Origin: Fulvitalea axinellae
GTDB taxonomy: Bacteria; Bacteroidota; Bacteroidia; Cytophagales; Cyclobacteriaceae
Assembly: GCF_036492835.1 (NCBI RefSeq)
Contig: NZ_AP025314.1
Location: 1,302,001-1,366,000, forward strand
Reading direction: 5' to 3'
DNA length: 64,000 nt
Position numbers and translations under genes: made by a program
Shown here: positions 17,230 to 25,650 of the stretch, piece by piece
Layout of the letters: each line of letters starts with the position of its first letter
Numbering within the stretch: the first letter of the stretch is position 1
Notes under the pieces: model-generated
What the model was told of the DNA's origin: nothing
Database searches by the model: none
What the model saw: the letters and a program-made list of their open reading frames with translations, nothing else

Positions 17230-18654
17230 TTATGGGGCTTGATTGTCCGCGGTGGCTTCCAATATGTGCTTGTTCGAGTTGCTCCACGACACCCAACGAC
17301 TTTTTTCGATTTCAATCTTTCTGTTTTGAAGTTTCTGCCAAAGGATGTTCTTTTTGTAGCCTAAAAGCAATTGTGGGTTTGCGTCGCTGGCTTTTTTGAG
17401 TTCAAGAAGCCCATTTTCGGAAAGGGACAAGAGGTAATCGGTGTCTTGGTAGTTCGGTTTCTGTATGTTGTGTTGTACGATTAAAGCGTCCCAAGGCGGA
17501 AGTGCGAAAAGGCAAAGCGACAGGTAGGCTATGCTTGTGTTGGTCCTGAGTAAGTAAGCGAGGCTTCTTTTCCGCTGGACCTTGATCAAAGTTGTGAGAA
17601 GACCGGCGAGTGTAAGACAAAGGAATACAAACACACCGATTCGCTTGTAAGTTAATCCGTAGTTATGGATATAAAGCCAGTTTTTGTAAGCCGTAGTCAA
17701 GGCCAAACCGGCGTTAAGGGCAACCCAACCGATGGCTAATCGCTTTATTTTTTCAGTATTCGGAGCGAAGTTGGTGGCGCCCCGGAACAGATAACAGATG
17801 ATTCCAATAGCCAAGAGAATTGAAAGAATCAGCGACCCGACGCCTTGATGGACGTAGCTTGTGTATGTGACACCGGCGGGCAAATGGCCTTTAGAGAATA
17901 CATATAAGTCGGTAATGATATAGGCGGCAATCATCAGGTTGAGCAAAGCCAATGTGATAGTGCCCGTTTTCATCTCCAAGTCCAGTTTGCCTTCCTGATA
18001 GGCGATGCTGTAATCGTTTTGGTTTAGGCTGAGCTTTGTCTTCTGGTCTTGAATGGTTAGTCTGCCCAAAATGATGGGCTTGACGAGCGTTTGCGCCACC
18101 ATCAACCCGATTCCCGCATAGAAAATTGCCGACGGCTCAAACGAAGGCCATTCGATATTGATTAGGAAATGCTCGATGACCGGGTTCGAATATGCGTACA
18201 GACTCAGGAAGGTTAATGCGATGATGGTTGATACGATAGCGGGAAGATATCGTTTCTTTGCGCTGTCGGTGTCCTTCTCGGATTCTGAAGGGTTGGAGAG
18301 TTTGTACATTATCTTGTGAAATCCGCCAAGCAGAAAGGAAAAAATGCCGTTGGTGACGGACATGATAAACGATTGCCCTTTTCTTGCGCAGGCGCCGATC
18401 ACGATAATCCAGGAAAGCAAACACATATTAAGGGCCCACGGATTGCCGGTAAATAAATGGGCGGTGGAAAGAATAAGACTGGCTGTGGAAGCGATTATCC
18501 AAAAACGGCTCTTGAGCGTTTTGGGATGAAAAACAGCCGATAAGGAAATTAATAAAACCGAAAACAAGACGGTGTTGAGCCCCAAAATCTGGCCGTCGAA
18601 CAAATAGATGACTACTAGGGGAAGAAGAATCAGGAGAAGATTTTTTTGTTTCAT
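17230..18654 (-). CDS. Multi-pass membrane protein (DUF4153/DUF4173-like) in the exosortase K locus
   Basis: 474 aa, with about ten hydrophobic helices spread over residues 5-400 and a soluble C-terminal tail of about 70 residues. The motif VHQGVGSLILSILLAIG and the later NYGLTYKRIGVFVFL resemble DUF4153/DUF4173 proteins. It is 34 bp downstream of the MSEP-CTERM gene on the same strand, so it is probably the last gene of the exosortase K transcript. A shorter weak hairpin follows at about 17141-17176. Its role is unknown; it could be a partner for the sorted protein. Family call is tentative; membrane nature is clear. Confidence 0.65.
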   Translation of the reverse strand: MKQKNLLLILLPLVVIYLFDGQILGLNTVLFSVLLISLSAVFHPKTLKSRFWIIASTASLILSTAHLFTGNPWALNMCLLSWIIVIGACARKGQSFIMSVTNGIFSFLLGGFHKIMYKLSNPSESEKDTDSAKKRYLPAIVSTIIALTFLSLYAYSNPVIEHFLINIEWPSFEPSAIFYAGIGLMVAQTLVKPIILGRLTIQDQKTKLSLNQNDYSIAYQEGKLDLEMKTGTITLALLNLMIAAYIITDLYVFSKGHLPAGVTYTSYVHQGVGSLILSILLAIGIICYLFRGATNFAPNTEKIKRLAIGWVALNAGLALTTAYKNWLYIHNYGLTYKRIGVFVFLCLTLAGLLTTLIKVQRKRSLAYLLRTNTSIAYLSLCLFALPPWDALIVQHNIQKPNYQDTDYLLSLSENGLLELKKASDANPQLLLGYKKNILWQKLQNRKIEIEKSRWVSWSNSNKHILEATADNQAP

Positions 18655-18688
18655 GGTGATCTTTGAGATGGTTGTGAAGTACTGTCGG

Positions 18689-21484
18689 TTAGGCTTTGGA
18701 GATGCTCCGTTTCTTGCTTTTGCGTTGGTGAATCAATATGATTGCGGTGATGATTATCCACCAAAGCCACGAAGGTTCGGACATTCGGCGTGTGTCATTT
18801 GCGGAGGTGGCGCTTCTGTTTTTTAGAGTTTCTTTTTGCTTTTCTCTGAGCGCTATACGTTGGGCTTCATTTTCCAGGCTTAAGAATGCCGTATGCCGTG
18901 TCAGGATGTTTGAGGCGAAACTTTTTTTGATTGTCTCAAACCAAATGGCTTCCGCATTGTCAGGGTGCAAATCGTGAAAAAGTGTTAGGGCCTCAAGTTC
19001 GATAATCTTGTCTATTAGTCGCTTTTTCATTCCTTTAGTGGGTATGTCTTTTGGTGAGTTTAGAATAACGCTATTGCCGGAACTTTGAAGAAAACGTTTT
19101 GTCCCGCTTCGGTCTTTCAAAATGCGTAAAGAAATAGCTTGGTAGCCGTTAGGTGCTTCGATGGTTGTGTTGATATCGTTGAGATCTGAAGCTAGTTTTA
19201 CGCTGTCAGATTTATTGATCCTGAAAATACCTTGGAAGTCAGGGAAGAGTTGGTTCAAATTCATTTTGAACGTAAAGTTGGACGGTAGATCTTGTCTGTC
19301 CGAAACGATTACGAATTGTGGGTAGCTGTCAGTTTTCTGTATATACTGCTGTTGGATGGCTCCTCTGACAGGATTTTCCCAAAAGAACCCGTATTCTTTT
19401 TCGGGTATCACCGAATCCGGAATCTTCTTGTTTCGGATCCATTCCTCTTTTAGTTCGACGGTTTTGTGGTATGCGTTTACGAACGTGAGTTTGGCTCCGG
19501 TTAACAGCTCCGGGTATTGTTGTCCAATATTCTCAATCGAATTGATAAGGTCTGTTGCTTTTAGGTTTTTTGAGGAATTAGAACAGTCGACAATGAAATG
19601 GAAATAGGGTTTCCGTTGGGCGACTGGTAGCGATTTTTTGCGCTCTTCGGATACAAAAGAGGCGTTTCCCGCAATAGTTTGATCTCTGTGAGCAAGTTGC
19701 TTAGTGCCTAAACTGGCCGTGTCATTTTCGATTTGAAGTTCGAAAGGGGTAAGATGTAGAATCCTGAATCCGGTTTTCCGGGTTTGTTTACTTTCAACGG
19801 GAAACACTTTAAGGGACAGCGTGTCAGGGGAGACGTAAGAAAGCAGCCCGGGATCCCGGCGACGGTCTACGATATTCCGATATACCCATTCTGCGGCTGA
19901 GCGTTCGGCCAGAATTCCGGGTACTTTTTCGCCTTCTATCCAGAGGTAATAGTCCGTAACCATCGCTCCTGCGGGAAGGTGAAAGTTTGTGAAGAATTCC
20001 TGTCGGGAATTGTGGTTATTAGTTATTTCCAATGCGATATCACTGACGTAAAGGCCTTCTTTTTCGTCAAATTCGGTCTTGGTTTCTAGCTTCGTGAGTT
20101 CTACGGAATTATTGAAGGTACGTGGGGACCATCGGTATGACTTTTCGTCAAGAAACACTTCTTTGAGCGCCTGGCTTTTGCTCCATGTGAGTTCCCTTCC
20201 GTTTGTGATTATATTTCGATAGGCTTTGCTTAGAAACGGTATGCCGGAATTAAATAGAGGTCTAGAGCGTCTAGAGCCTCTGCCTATCATGCTAGTATTG
20301 CCGGGGGATGTTATACGTCGAAGGTTGTCGGCGCTGATTCTTTCCGTTTTTTTGCCGTCAAGGTGAGAAAGGGCTTTTTGCAGACTCTGTTTGTCGTTGT
20401 AAGCTGAGGCGTACCAACTGGCCGGAATAATAAAAAGCCCGATTAAGCAAGCGAAAAATGCGTTTAACTTTCCTGCGTGTTGTAATTCTTTGAAGTCTTG
20501 GTATAGTTTGAAAAAGTGAGTTCCAGTAAGGGCGATCGGGCTGAGCATGATAATGCCGACTCCGATTATACTAAGAGGAACGGCTAGTGGAATAAATGGA
20601 GCGAATAGCAGAAAAAAGTAAAGGGAGAAAGGTAGACAGGTTGCCCTTAAGAGTGTTACTCCAATTTGGAGAGAGAGATTTTTCTGTGTTGGAATTAATT
20701 GGCTAAGTCCAGTCACCAAGGCCAATATATAAAAAATGGGATGAGAGAAGTTTCCGAATATGCCATCGTTGAAAATATTGTTATTGAGGGCAAGTCCGAT
20801 TTGGGGGAAAATGACGCAAAAGCATATGGTCGACACGGTGGCTAGCCATGGCTTGCGTCGGCGTTTTCTTCTTTTGATCAGTATAGTAGTGGCTCTTGCG
20901 AGAAAAAACAAGAAAATAAGGCCGTTGAGGACGGCTAAAGTGACTACGAAAAATACAGCGATTTTATATTGATGTAATGTGCTGAAAATAATGAATACGA
21001 GGATATAGAGTAATGTGGGGATAATGAAGGCGTCCAGAATACTGTCCCTTGCACGTGCTTTTTTCTCTTTGGGGAAGCTCGCCGTAACGGCTAGAAATAA
21101 CAGTAGGCCGAAGACAGGAGTCAAGATGGAAAAACAGAGAATCAGCAATTCTTCGTCTCTCGCCCAAACGGGTATTCCAGTAGTCATCACCTCAAGGGCA
21201 AAAGTGGGCAAAGAGGAAATCCAAGCGACAAAATAAACGAGATTGGCGATAGAAAACCAAAACTGGAACTTTCTCGACATATTTTTTCTGTATCGGATCA
21301 ATACGGCCGAAACGGATAGAATTTGAACAGTCAAGACGATCGACATGCCTAGCCACAGGAGTTTGCTCTCGGGAGATAATGCGCTTGCCCAGGTGTCGTA
21401 ATATTGGAAGCCGATAAGGAAAATCAGGCTAGATGCCAGAATGTTGGTGACCCAATATAGGTGTAGAGGTTTGTTCTCGTTCAT
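18689..21484 (-). CDS. MSEP-CTERM sorting-domain protein with VIT domain (exosortase K target)
   Basis: 931 aa. About ten N-terminal transmembrane helices (to about residue 365). A central VIT domain at about 460-580 has the classic pattern FHLPAGAMVTDYYLWIEGEKVPG, a second half AAEWVYRNIVDRRRDPGLLS and LSLKVFPVESKQTRKTGFRI. A region with a Rossmann-like start (FHFIVDCSNSS, von Willebrand A-like) follows. The C-terminus is tripartite: MSEP at the start of the last 31 residues, one hydrophobic helix (WLWWIIITAIILI), then a basic cluster (RKSKKR). This is the MSEP-CTERM signal, always found beside exosortase K. The ATGA overlap (21481-21484) with xrtK shows translational coupling. It is the only such tail in the window. 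Confidence 0.9.
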   Translation of the reverse strand: MNENKPLHLYWVTNILASSLIFLIGFQYYDTWASALSPESKLLWLGMSIVLTVQILSVSAVLIRYRKNMSRKFQFWFSIANLVYFVAWISSLPTFALEVMTTGIPVWARDEELLILCFSILTPVFGLLLFLAVTASFPKEKKARARDSILDAFIIPTLLYILVFIIFSTLHQYKIAVFFVVTLAVLNGLIFLFFLARATTILIKRRKRRRKPWLATVSTICFCVIFPQIGLALNNNIFNDGIFGNFSHPIFYILALVTGLSQLIPTQKNLSLQIGVTLLRATCLPFSLYFFLLFAPFIPLAVPLSIIGVGIIMLSPIALTGTHFFKLYQDFKELQHAGKLNAFFACLIGLFIIPASWYASAYNDKQSLQKALSHLDGKKTERISADNLRRITSPGNTSMIGRGSRRSRPLFNSGIPFLSKAYRNIITNGRELTWSKSQALKEVFLDEKSYRWSPRTFNNSVELTKLETKTEFDEKEGLYVSDIALEITNNHNSRQEFFTNFHLPAGAMVTDYYLWIEGEKVPGILAERSAAEWVYRNIVDRRRDPGLLSYVSPDTLSLKVFPVESKQTRKTGFRILHLTPFELQIENDTASLGTKQLAHRDQTIAGNASFVSEERKKSLPVAQRKPYFHFIVDCSNSSKNLKATDLINSIENIGQQYPELLTGAKLTFVNAYHKTVELKEEWIRNKKIPDSVIPEKEYGFFWENPVRGAIQQQYIQKTDSYPQFVIVSDRQDLPSNFTFKMNLNQLFPDFQGIFRINKSDSVKLASDLNDINTTIEAPNGYQAISLRILKDRSGTKRFLQSSGNSVILNSPKDIPTKGMKKRLIDKIIELEALTLFHDLHPDNAEAIWFETIKKSFASNILTRHTAFLSLENEAQRIALREKQKETLKNRSATSANDTRRMSEPSWLWWIIITAIILIHQRKSKKRSISKA

Positions 21485-22017
21485 TTTCCAAAGAGTTTAA
21501 GCGTGAGTTTTTGTGAGGTGACGGAGAAAAGTATCAGGCATGTGACAAAAATGGTTATCCCATGGATTTCGTGATAAAGCGCCGTGCCCAGAAAGTCAAT
21601 GTGTTTTTCCAGAGGAAGAAATTTTATCGCCGTGCTGATTCTGATGACATTGGCGGTTAATGCGATTAACAATCCGGAGACTAAAAACAGCGCAAGGCGA
21701 AAGAGTGACTGGAACCAACCGCTTTTACGGTCGCTTTTGAACCAAAGATGAATAGCGACTATTTCGGAGATTGTGACAAAACGGGTTCCTGAACAGGATT
21801 GGTCAATAGAAATAGGGGCGTTTAGTGCGATGTATGCTGTGCCGTTTTCGGTAGGAGAAAAGTCAAGTTCGGTAATGACTCCTACGCAGTTTGTTATGAT
21901 TTTCAGCCAAATGCGATAAGCGGAGCTTTCGCTGTGGCTGAAATAATAGGTTAGCAAACCTGTACAGAAACAGGCGAACGCTATTCCCATAATTCTCTCA
22001 CTATTGATTTTATTCAT
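21481..22017 (-). CDS. xrtK: Exosortase K, dedicated transpeptidase-like sorting enzyme
   Basis: 178 aa from the ATG at 22017; the longer frame to 22047 begins at a TTG and is less likely. It is a multi-pass membrane protein with the exosortase catalytic residues: Cys75 in SIDQSCSGTRF, Arg126 in NVIRIS, and His149 in YHEIHG (H-E-x-x-G). Exosortases are thought to cleave PEP-CTERM-like signals at the cytoplasmic membrane and pass the target on to glycosylation or export. In K-type systems a single target is encoded next door, as here. A 19-bp palindrome ends two bases before this start codon. Confidence 0.88.
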   Translation of the reverse strand: MNKINSERIMGIAFACFCTGLLTYYFSHSESSAYRIWLKIITNCVGVITELDFSPTENGTAYIALNAPISIDQSCSGTRFVTISEIVAIHLWFKSDRKSGWFQSLFRLALFLVSGLLIALTANVIRISTAIKFLPLEKHIDFLGTALYHEIHGITIFVTCLILFSVTSQKLTLKLFGK

Positions 22018-22019
22018 AG

Positions 22020-22038
22020 TACTTTGAATTTCAAAGTA
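22020..22038 (-). promoter_or_regulatory. 19-bp palindromic operator at the xrtK start
   Basis: TACTTTGAATTTCAAAGTA is a perfect palindrome around a central base. It differs from the copy at 22971-22989 only in the central bases. It lies directly before the xrtK ATG and just after the stop of the winged-helix regulator gene, so binding would block translation-proximal transcription of xrtK and the MSEP gene. The cognate factor is probably the regulator at 22054-22353 (inference). Confidence 0.7.
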
Positions 22039-22053
22039 ATGGTTCAAAAAAAA

Positions 22054-22353
22054 TCACATACTTCCTTTTATAAGGGCTTCCAAGGCCGAAAGGTGCTTTT
22101 TGAAAGCTTCCCTGCCTTGTTCCGTAGCGCTGTAGCTGGTGTTGGGTTTTCGGCCTACGAAGCGCTTTTCCATGCTGACGTAGCCGGTTTTTTCCAAAGC
22201 CTTGAGATGGCTTGCCAAGTTTCCGTCGGTGGCGCCCAAGCTTTCCTTTAGGTGGTTGAAATCGGCGGATTCCGTGACCATCAGCACTGACATGATTCCC
22301 AAGCGCAAGCGGTTCTCGAAGGCTTTGTCCAGATGATGTATAAAGTCTTTCAC
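22054..22353 (-). CDS. Winged-helix transcriptional regulator (HTH_34-like)
   Basis: 99 aa. It is a compact single-domain winged helix: NRLRLGIMSVLMVTESADFNHLKESLG (helices 1-2), TDGNLASHLKALEKTGYVSMEKRF (recognition helix and wing), GRKPNTSYSATEQGREAF (wing and helix 4). This matches the Pfam HTH_34 type of PadR/MarR-related regulators. It overlaps the upstream membrane-protein gene by ATGA (22350-22353), so the two are co-translated. The regulator, its partner and two palindromic sites at the two likely transcript starts form a plausible autoregulated circuit. Signal unknown. Confidence 0.85.
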   Translation of the reverse strand: MKDFIHHLDKAFENRLRLGIMSVLMVTESADFNHLKESLGATDGNLASHLKALEKTGYVSMEKRFVGRKPNTSYSATEQGREAFKKHLSALEALIKGSM

Positions 22354-22961
22354 TTATATTTCCAATACATGTAGGTTCCGTAAACGATGTGCAATATACC
22401 GAAACCGACGGCCCAAAAAAACAGTCCGTAACCGATAAACCACATGGATATAAGTCCCAAAAGAGTCTCTGCGATGCCTAGGGAGCGTATTTCTCCATAT
22501 GTAAACTTGCTGGCGCTGATAAGGGCGAGCCCATAAAATATCAGGGTAAGGGGCGCGGCGACTCCAACCATTTGATAGCGGAAAACGAGTGTCAGGACCA
22601 GGATTCCACCGGAAACCAAGGGCAATAGGGAATGCGTGATCATCTGCTTAACGGTATTGTCCCACAGTTTGAGGTTATTTCGCTTGGCCTTCGAATAGGA
22701 GAGGAAGAATCCCGTGCTGATCGAAAGCGCGAGAACAATGATGGCGTCGAGGAGTAGCATCCACACTTCGTCGGCTTGGAGGCGCGGGCGTATCCGGTCA
22801 TATGAGGTTGGGGAGAGTATACTGTGCGCATATGCGGCGCCGGCCAAGGCGTAGATCCCAGCCAAAACACCCGACAATCCATTGAGTGACATGAATTTGG
22901 TGTTGCGCTCCATCACTTGCCGGATGGTCTTTATGTCTTCCAGATATTCGTGTTCTTTCAT
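22350..22961 (-). CDS. Small multi-pass membrane protein co-translated with the regulator
   Basis: 203 aa from the ATG at 22961 (KEHEYLEDIKTIRQVMERN); the frame upstream begins at a TTG inside the palindromic site and is unlikely. About six hydrophobic segments (for example GLSGVLAGIYALAGAAY, LLLDAIIVLALSISTGFFL, SGGILVLTLVFRYQMVG, IAETLLGLISMWFIGYGLFF). No recognised domain. The 4-bp overlap with the HTH_34 gene suggests it senses or transmits a membrane signal to the regulator. It may be part of a conserved regulator/membrane pair found beside exosortase K, which I infer from position only. Confidence 0.75.
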   Translation of the reverse strand: MKEHEYLEDIKTIRQVMERNTKFMSLNGLSGVLAGIYALAGAAYAHSILSPTSYDRIRPRLQADEVWMLLLDAIIVLALSISTGFFLSYSKAKRNNLKLWDNTVKQMITHSLLPLVSGGILVLTLVFRYQMVGVAAPLTLIFYGLALISASKFTYGEIRSLGIAETLLGLISMWFIGYGLFFWAVGFGILHIVYGTYMYWKYK

Positions 22962-22970
22962 TTTGCAAAC

Positions 22971-22989
22971 TACTTTGTGTTTCAAAGTA
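22971..22989 (-). promoter_or_regulatory. 19-bp palindromic operator upstream of the membrane protein/regulator operon
   Basis: TACTTTGTGTTTCAAAGTA has the same arms (TACTTTG / CAAAGTA) and the same total length as the copy at 22020-22038. It starts 9 bp upstream of the ATG at 22961. The two sites are about 950 bp apart and each lies at the start of a likely transcript of the locus. Confidence 0.7.
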
Positions 22990-23075
22990 AGTGATTGAAG
23001 TTTTAAAATCCAAAAAAGAATAGTGCAAATTGTTTTTTGCGAATCTTGATTTTATGAAAAAGGGGAGTGTCGCAA

Positions 23076-24410
23076 TTACCGTTTTGCCGGCGTTTCCTTT
23101 ATCACTTTCCCCCGTTTGTAGAGTACGGTTTTGCTGAGTTTGCCTTTTTCGCCAAAATACTTCCACTCACCGGCTTTGCGATTTCCTTCGTTTTTGCCTT
23201 CGCAGGCTTTCATGCCGGACGGGTGATAGGAGGTGTGCGGACCCTGTTTTTTACCGAGTTTGTAAAGCGTAACGCTTTCGGGTTTTCCGTCGGGGTGGTA
23301 GGTTTTCAGCTCGCCGATTATCAGATTGTTCATATATTGGGTCTCGGAAGCGATATTGCCGTTTTCGTGATAGCGTTTCGCTAATCCGTTTTTCCGGCCT
23401 TTGTCATGCGGGATTTCTTCCTTTGTTTTTCCGTTTGGAAAGTAGGTGATCCATTTCCCCGCCGGTTTTTTCATTTTGAAGATCCGTATGGCGAGCGTGT
23501 TTCCCGCTTCGTTATAATCCCATTCTTGCCAGTCTTTTCCCGGTGCCGATATTTTCTTCTTTATTTTGACTTTGCCCGAAGGGTAGTAGTACTTGTTTTC
23601 CCCTTTAAGCTCTCCTTTTTCGTATTGGAGTTCGTGTTTTAAGGCTCCGTCTGGGTAATAGGCGGTGTTTTTTCCGTGGAGTTTGTCGTTTTCGTAAGCG
23701 CCCCTGCTTATTAACTGGCCGTTTTGGGCGTAAGATTCGAAGGCTCCGGATTTGCTTCCGTCCTTATGGTTGTAGATTGTGTTGACTTTGCCGTTTGGAA
23801 AATAGGATGTGAACGATCCTGACAGTTTGCCTTTTGAGAAAAAACCGACGGACTCTAGCTTCCCGTCTTCGAAATAGCTTTTGACCGTGTCTTCGGCGAA
23901 TCCGTCTTTGTGGTGTGAGATTTTCCGCAGTTGCCCGTTTTCGTAGAAGTCTTCTACTTTGCCGTTGGGTTTTCCTTTTTCGAAATGGGTCTGGCTTTTG
24001 AGTTTGCCGGAAGGGTAATAGACGGCCAAGCGGTTTACTAATGTGTCTTGGGCGAATTCCGCTTCCTGTACCAAAGCTCCTTGCGGCGCAAATACTTTGA
24101 CGGTTCCGTGTTTTAGGCCGTCTTTGTAGTTGATTTCTCTCCTTTGTTTTCCGTCGGGATAAAATTCGTTGAATGTCCCCTGTTTTTTGCCTTTTACGAA
24201 GTTGCCGGCGATCTCGATTTGGCCATTATAATGGTAAACTTTGAACGGTCCGTGAATCAAGGAGGAGTCGCCGTCAAGGTAAGTGTAGGTCTTCCGGATG
24301 TGTTTTCTCTCCCTTGGGTCAAAAAATTCGGTTACCCTCCGTTGGGCTCTGGCTATGTTGCCCGACAGTAGGGAGAACAGTATAACCCCAAGTAACGTTT
24401 TTGCTGGCAT
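23076..24410 (-). CDS. MORN-variant (YwqK-type) repeat protein
   Basis: 444 aa from the ATG at 24410 (PAKTLLGVILFSLLSG), chosen because it begins a signal peptide ending ARAQ; the frame to 24473 adds an extra basic leader. The rest is about 15 repeats of about 23 residues with the consensus Y.pnGk....... kdGk..G.......G. Examples are YYPSGKLKSQTHFEKGKPNGK and YFPNGKVNTIYNHKDGSKSG-like units. These MORN_2 repeats form extended beta-meanders; databases label members as YwqK-family antitoxins. Exported by the signal peptide. No clear partner; single gene on the minus strand. Confidence 0.85.
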   Translation of the reverse strand: MPAKTLLGVILFSLLSGNIARAQRRVTEFFDPRERKHIRKTYTYLDGDSSLIHGPFKVYHYNGQIEIAGNFVKGKKQGTFNEFYPDGKQRREINYKDGLKHGTVKVFAPQGALVQEAEFAQDTLVNRLAVYYPSGKLKSQTHFEKGKPNGKVEDFYENGQLRKISHHKDGFAEDTVKSYFEDGKLESVGFFSKGKLSGSFTSYFPNGKVNTIYNHKDGSKSGAFESYAQNGQLISRGAYENDKLHGKNTAYYPDGALKHELQYEKGELKGENKYYYPSGKVKIKKKISAPGKDWQEWDYNEAGNTLAIRIFKMKKPAGKWITYFPNGKTKEEIPHDKGRKNGLAKRYHENGNIASETQYMNNLIIGELKTYHPDGKPESVTLYKLGKKQGPHTSYHPSGMKACEGKNEGNRKAGEWKYFGEKGKLSKTVLYKRGKVIKETPAKR

Positions 24411-24593
24411 GCTTTGGGTTATTTTATTTTTTAGAAAAAAACGACGGATTATTATTGATATATATCGTAACAAAACTTCGGATTTTGTGAAATTAATAAA
24501 ACAGATTGGCTTCCCGGATGCTTAGCTCATAATACATGACGATTGTCAGATGTATCGATGTGGCAGGTCATAATCCGGATAGGGGCCTAGTGT

Positions 24594-24601
24594 TACCTTT
24601 G
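24594..24601 (+). promoter_or_regulatory. TAnnTTTG -7 box of a candidate sRNA
   Basis: TACCTTTG matches the Bacteroidota -7 consensus. No clear -33 TTTG was found about 18-20 bp upstream, so the promoter is only half supported. Confidence 0.35.
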
Positions 24602-24607
24602 TTATGT

Positions 24608-24766
24608 GATCGGAGTTGAGCTTCTCACGAAGCGAAGCTTCTGTTTGGTTTAATGTGGTTATTGTTTGTTTTTAGGGTTTGAGTGAAAATGCCGTGAGGT
24701 ATTTTCTGTTAATGAGTTTGATTGTTGTTCGACTCCCCGGGGTGGTTTCCGGGGAGTTCTTTTTTT
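24608..24766 (+). ncRNA. Candidate small RNA (about 160 nt)
   Basis: A plus-strand -7 box at 24594-24601 would start transcription near 24608. The transcript would include a small hairpin near AGCTTCTCACGAAGCGAAGCTTC (24617-24640, partial) and end at the terminator ACTCCCCGG / CCGGGGAGT plus a T run (24731-24766). It contains no convincing open reading frame. The orientation is opposite to both flanking genes, which makes a stand-alone RNA the simplest explanation of the terminator. No known RNA family was recognised. Confidence 0.4.
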
Positions 24767-24767
24767 A
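24731..24767 (+). terminator. Strong plus-strand terminator with no plus-strand gene upstream
   Basis: A 9-bp perfect stem, ACTCCCCGG with CCGGGGAGT, loop of 8, then a T run. On the minus strand the stem is not followed by T residues, so it faces one way only. Confidence 0.8.
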
Positions 24768-24828
24768 TAACGGTAAATATGGATTTTTCGGATAGAGGAT
24801 ATGCCCCGCTATCCGAAAAAAATCGACT

Positions 24829-25428
24829 TTACTCCTTCAAGACCATATCGATGCACATCACGGCGGCCAAAATCAGCTTGCGGGCCACATGTCCGGAAGG
24901 CACGTTGTCATTGATCGTAAGCATGTAATTGTCGGCGGTAGTGAAAAGCTCTTTGCCTATGCCGGCCCACTTTTTTGACACCATGGCCAGTTCGTTACCC
25001 TCTTTCTCGAAACGAAATTCCCAACTGCTCCACTTCCCTTTGAGTTGGCAGATCACTTGGTCATCTGGAGTGAGGACATCGAATTTGCCTCCGATGCTGA
25101 GCATGCGTTGCCTGAACTTCCCGATCAGGGTGTTGTTTTCGTCAAACACCTCGACTACAGAGCGGAAGAACGAAACGCCTCGGCTTACCCTTATTAAAGT
25201 TTTTCCGTTGGGTTCTTTAATCTCGACATTGAAAGGGGTCATCCGTTTGTAGTCCGTAAAACGGAGCATTTTGGTGAAAAATCCCAAATCGTCTTCCCGG
25301 CATTCGAGCAAGATCTCGTTTGTTTCCGGATCGTGAATGTCAAAATTATTCGCGGCTTTGAACATGCCTACATGTTCTTTTACGAAAAACATGTTGCGGT
25401 CCAGCACAGGGGCAGTTGAATTTATCAT
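24829..25428 (-). CDS. Phospholipid scramblase-related (LURP-one-like) protein
   Basis: 199 aa. It has the scramblase/Tubby-like beta-barrel pattern with a hydrophobic central segment: MFFVKEHVGMFKAANNFDIHD at the start, repeated strands EILLECREDD, FNVEIKEPNGKTLIRVSRG, VVEVFDENNTLIGKFRQR and KFDVLTPDDQVICQLKGKW, and a C-terminal hydrophobic helix (ARKLILAAVMCIDMVL). Bacterial members of this superfamily are cytoplasmic or membrane-attached proteins of unknown function; lipid scrambling is not demonstrated. Single gene on the minus strand. Confidence 0.75.
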   Translation of the reverse strand: MINSTAPVLDRNMFFVKEHVGMFKAANNFDIHDPETNEILLECREDDLGFFTKMLRFTDYKRMTPFNVEIKEPNGKTLIRVSRGVSFFRSVVEVFDENNTLIGKFRQRMLSIGGKFDVLTPDDQVICQLKGKWSSWEFRFEKEGNELAMVSKKWAGIGKELFTTADNYMLTINDNVPSGHVARKLILAAVMCIDMVLKE

Positions 25429-25650
25429 TGAAGTAGTGATGATTTTGTGAAAGGATATAATTAAAAAGCGTTACAGCGATTACGTTCGCATTAGCTTCAA
25501 TAAAAGAAATATGGACATAAAAACAAAGTCAGACAATGGGTTGCGTACATTTGGCTTGTGTTTCCGGATTGGAATTTTATCCGTGAATATTTTTTCGTGA
25601 GAAGTTTTCTAGTTTTCAGCCACTTAAAGCCGAGGATGGGTTTGGGGGGC

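Larger units (their letters stand above)
24411..24828. other. Gene-free 418-bp region with plus-strand terminator
   Basis: The region lies between the start of the MORN-repeat gene and the end of the scramblase-like gene, both on the minus strand. It contains a plus-strand -7 box (24594-24601) and a strong plus-strand terminator (24731-24766) that serves no annotated plus-strand gene. See the ncRNA entry. Confidence 0.6.

Noticed and set aside
22018..22047. Longer start of xrtK (TTG at 22047)
   Set aside because: The added 10 residues are just the palindrome translated. The ATG at 22017 gives a normal exosortase N-terminus.
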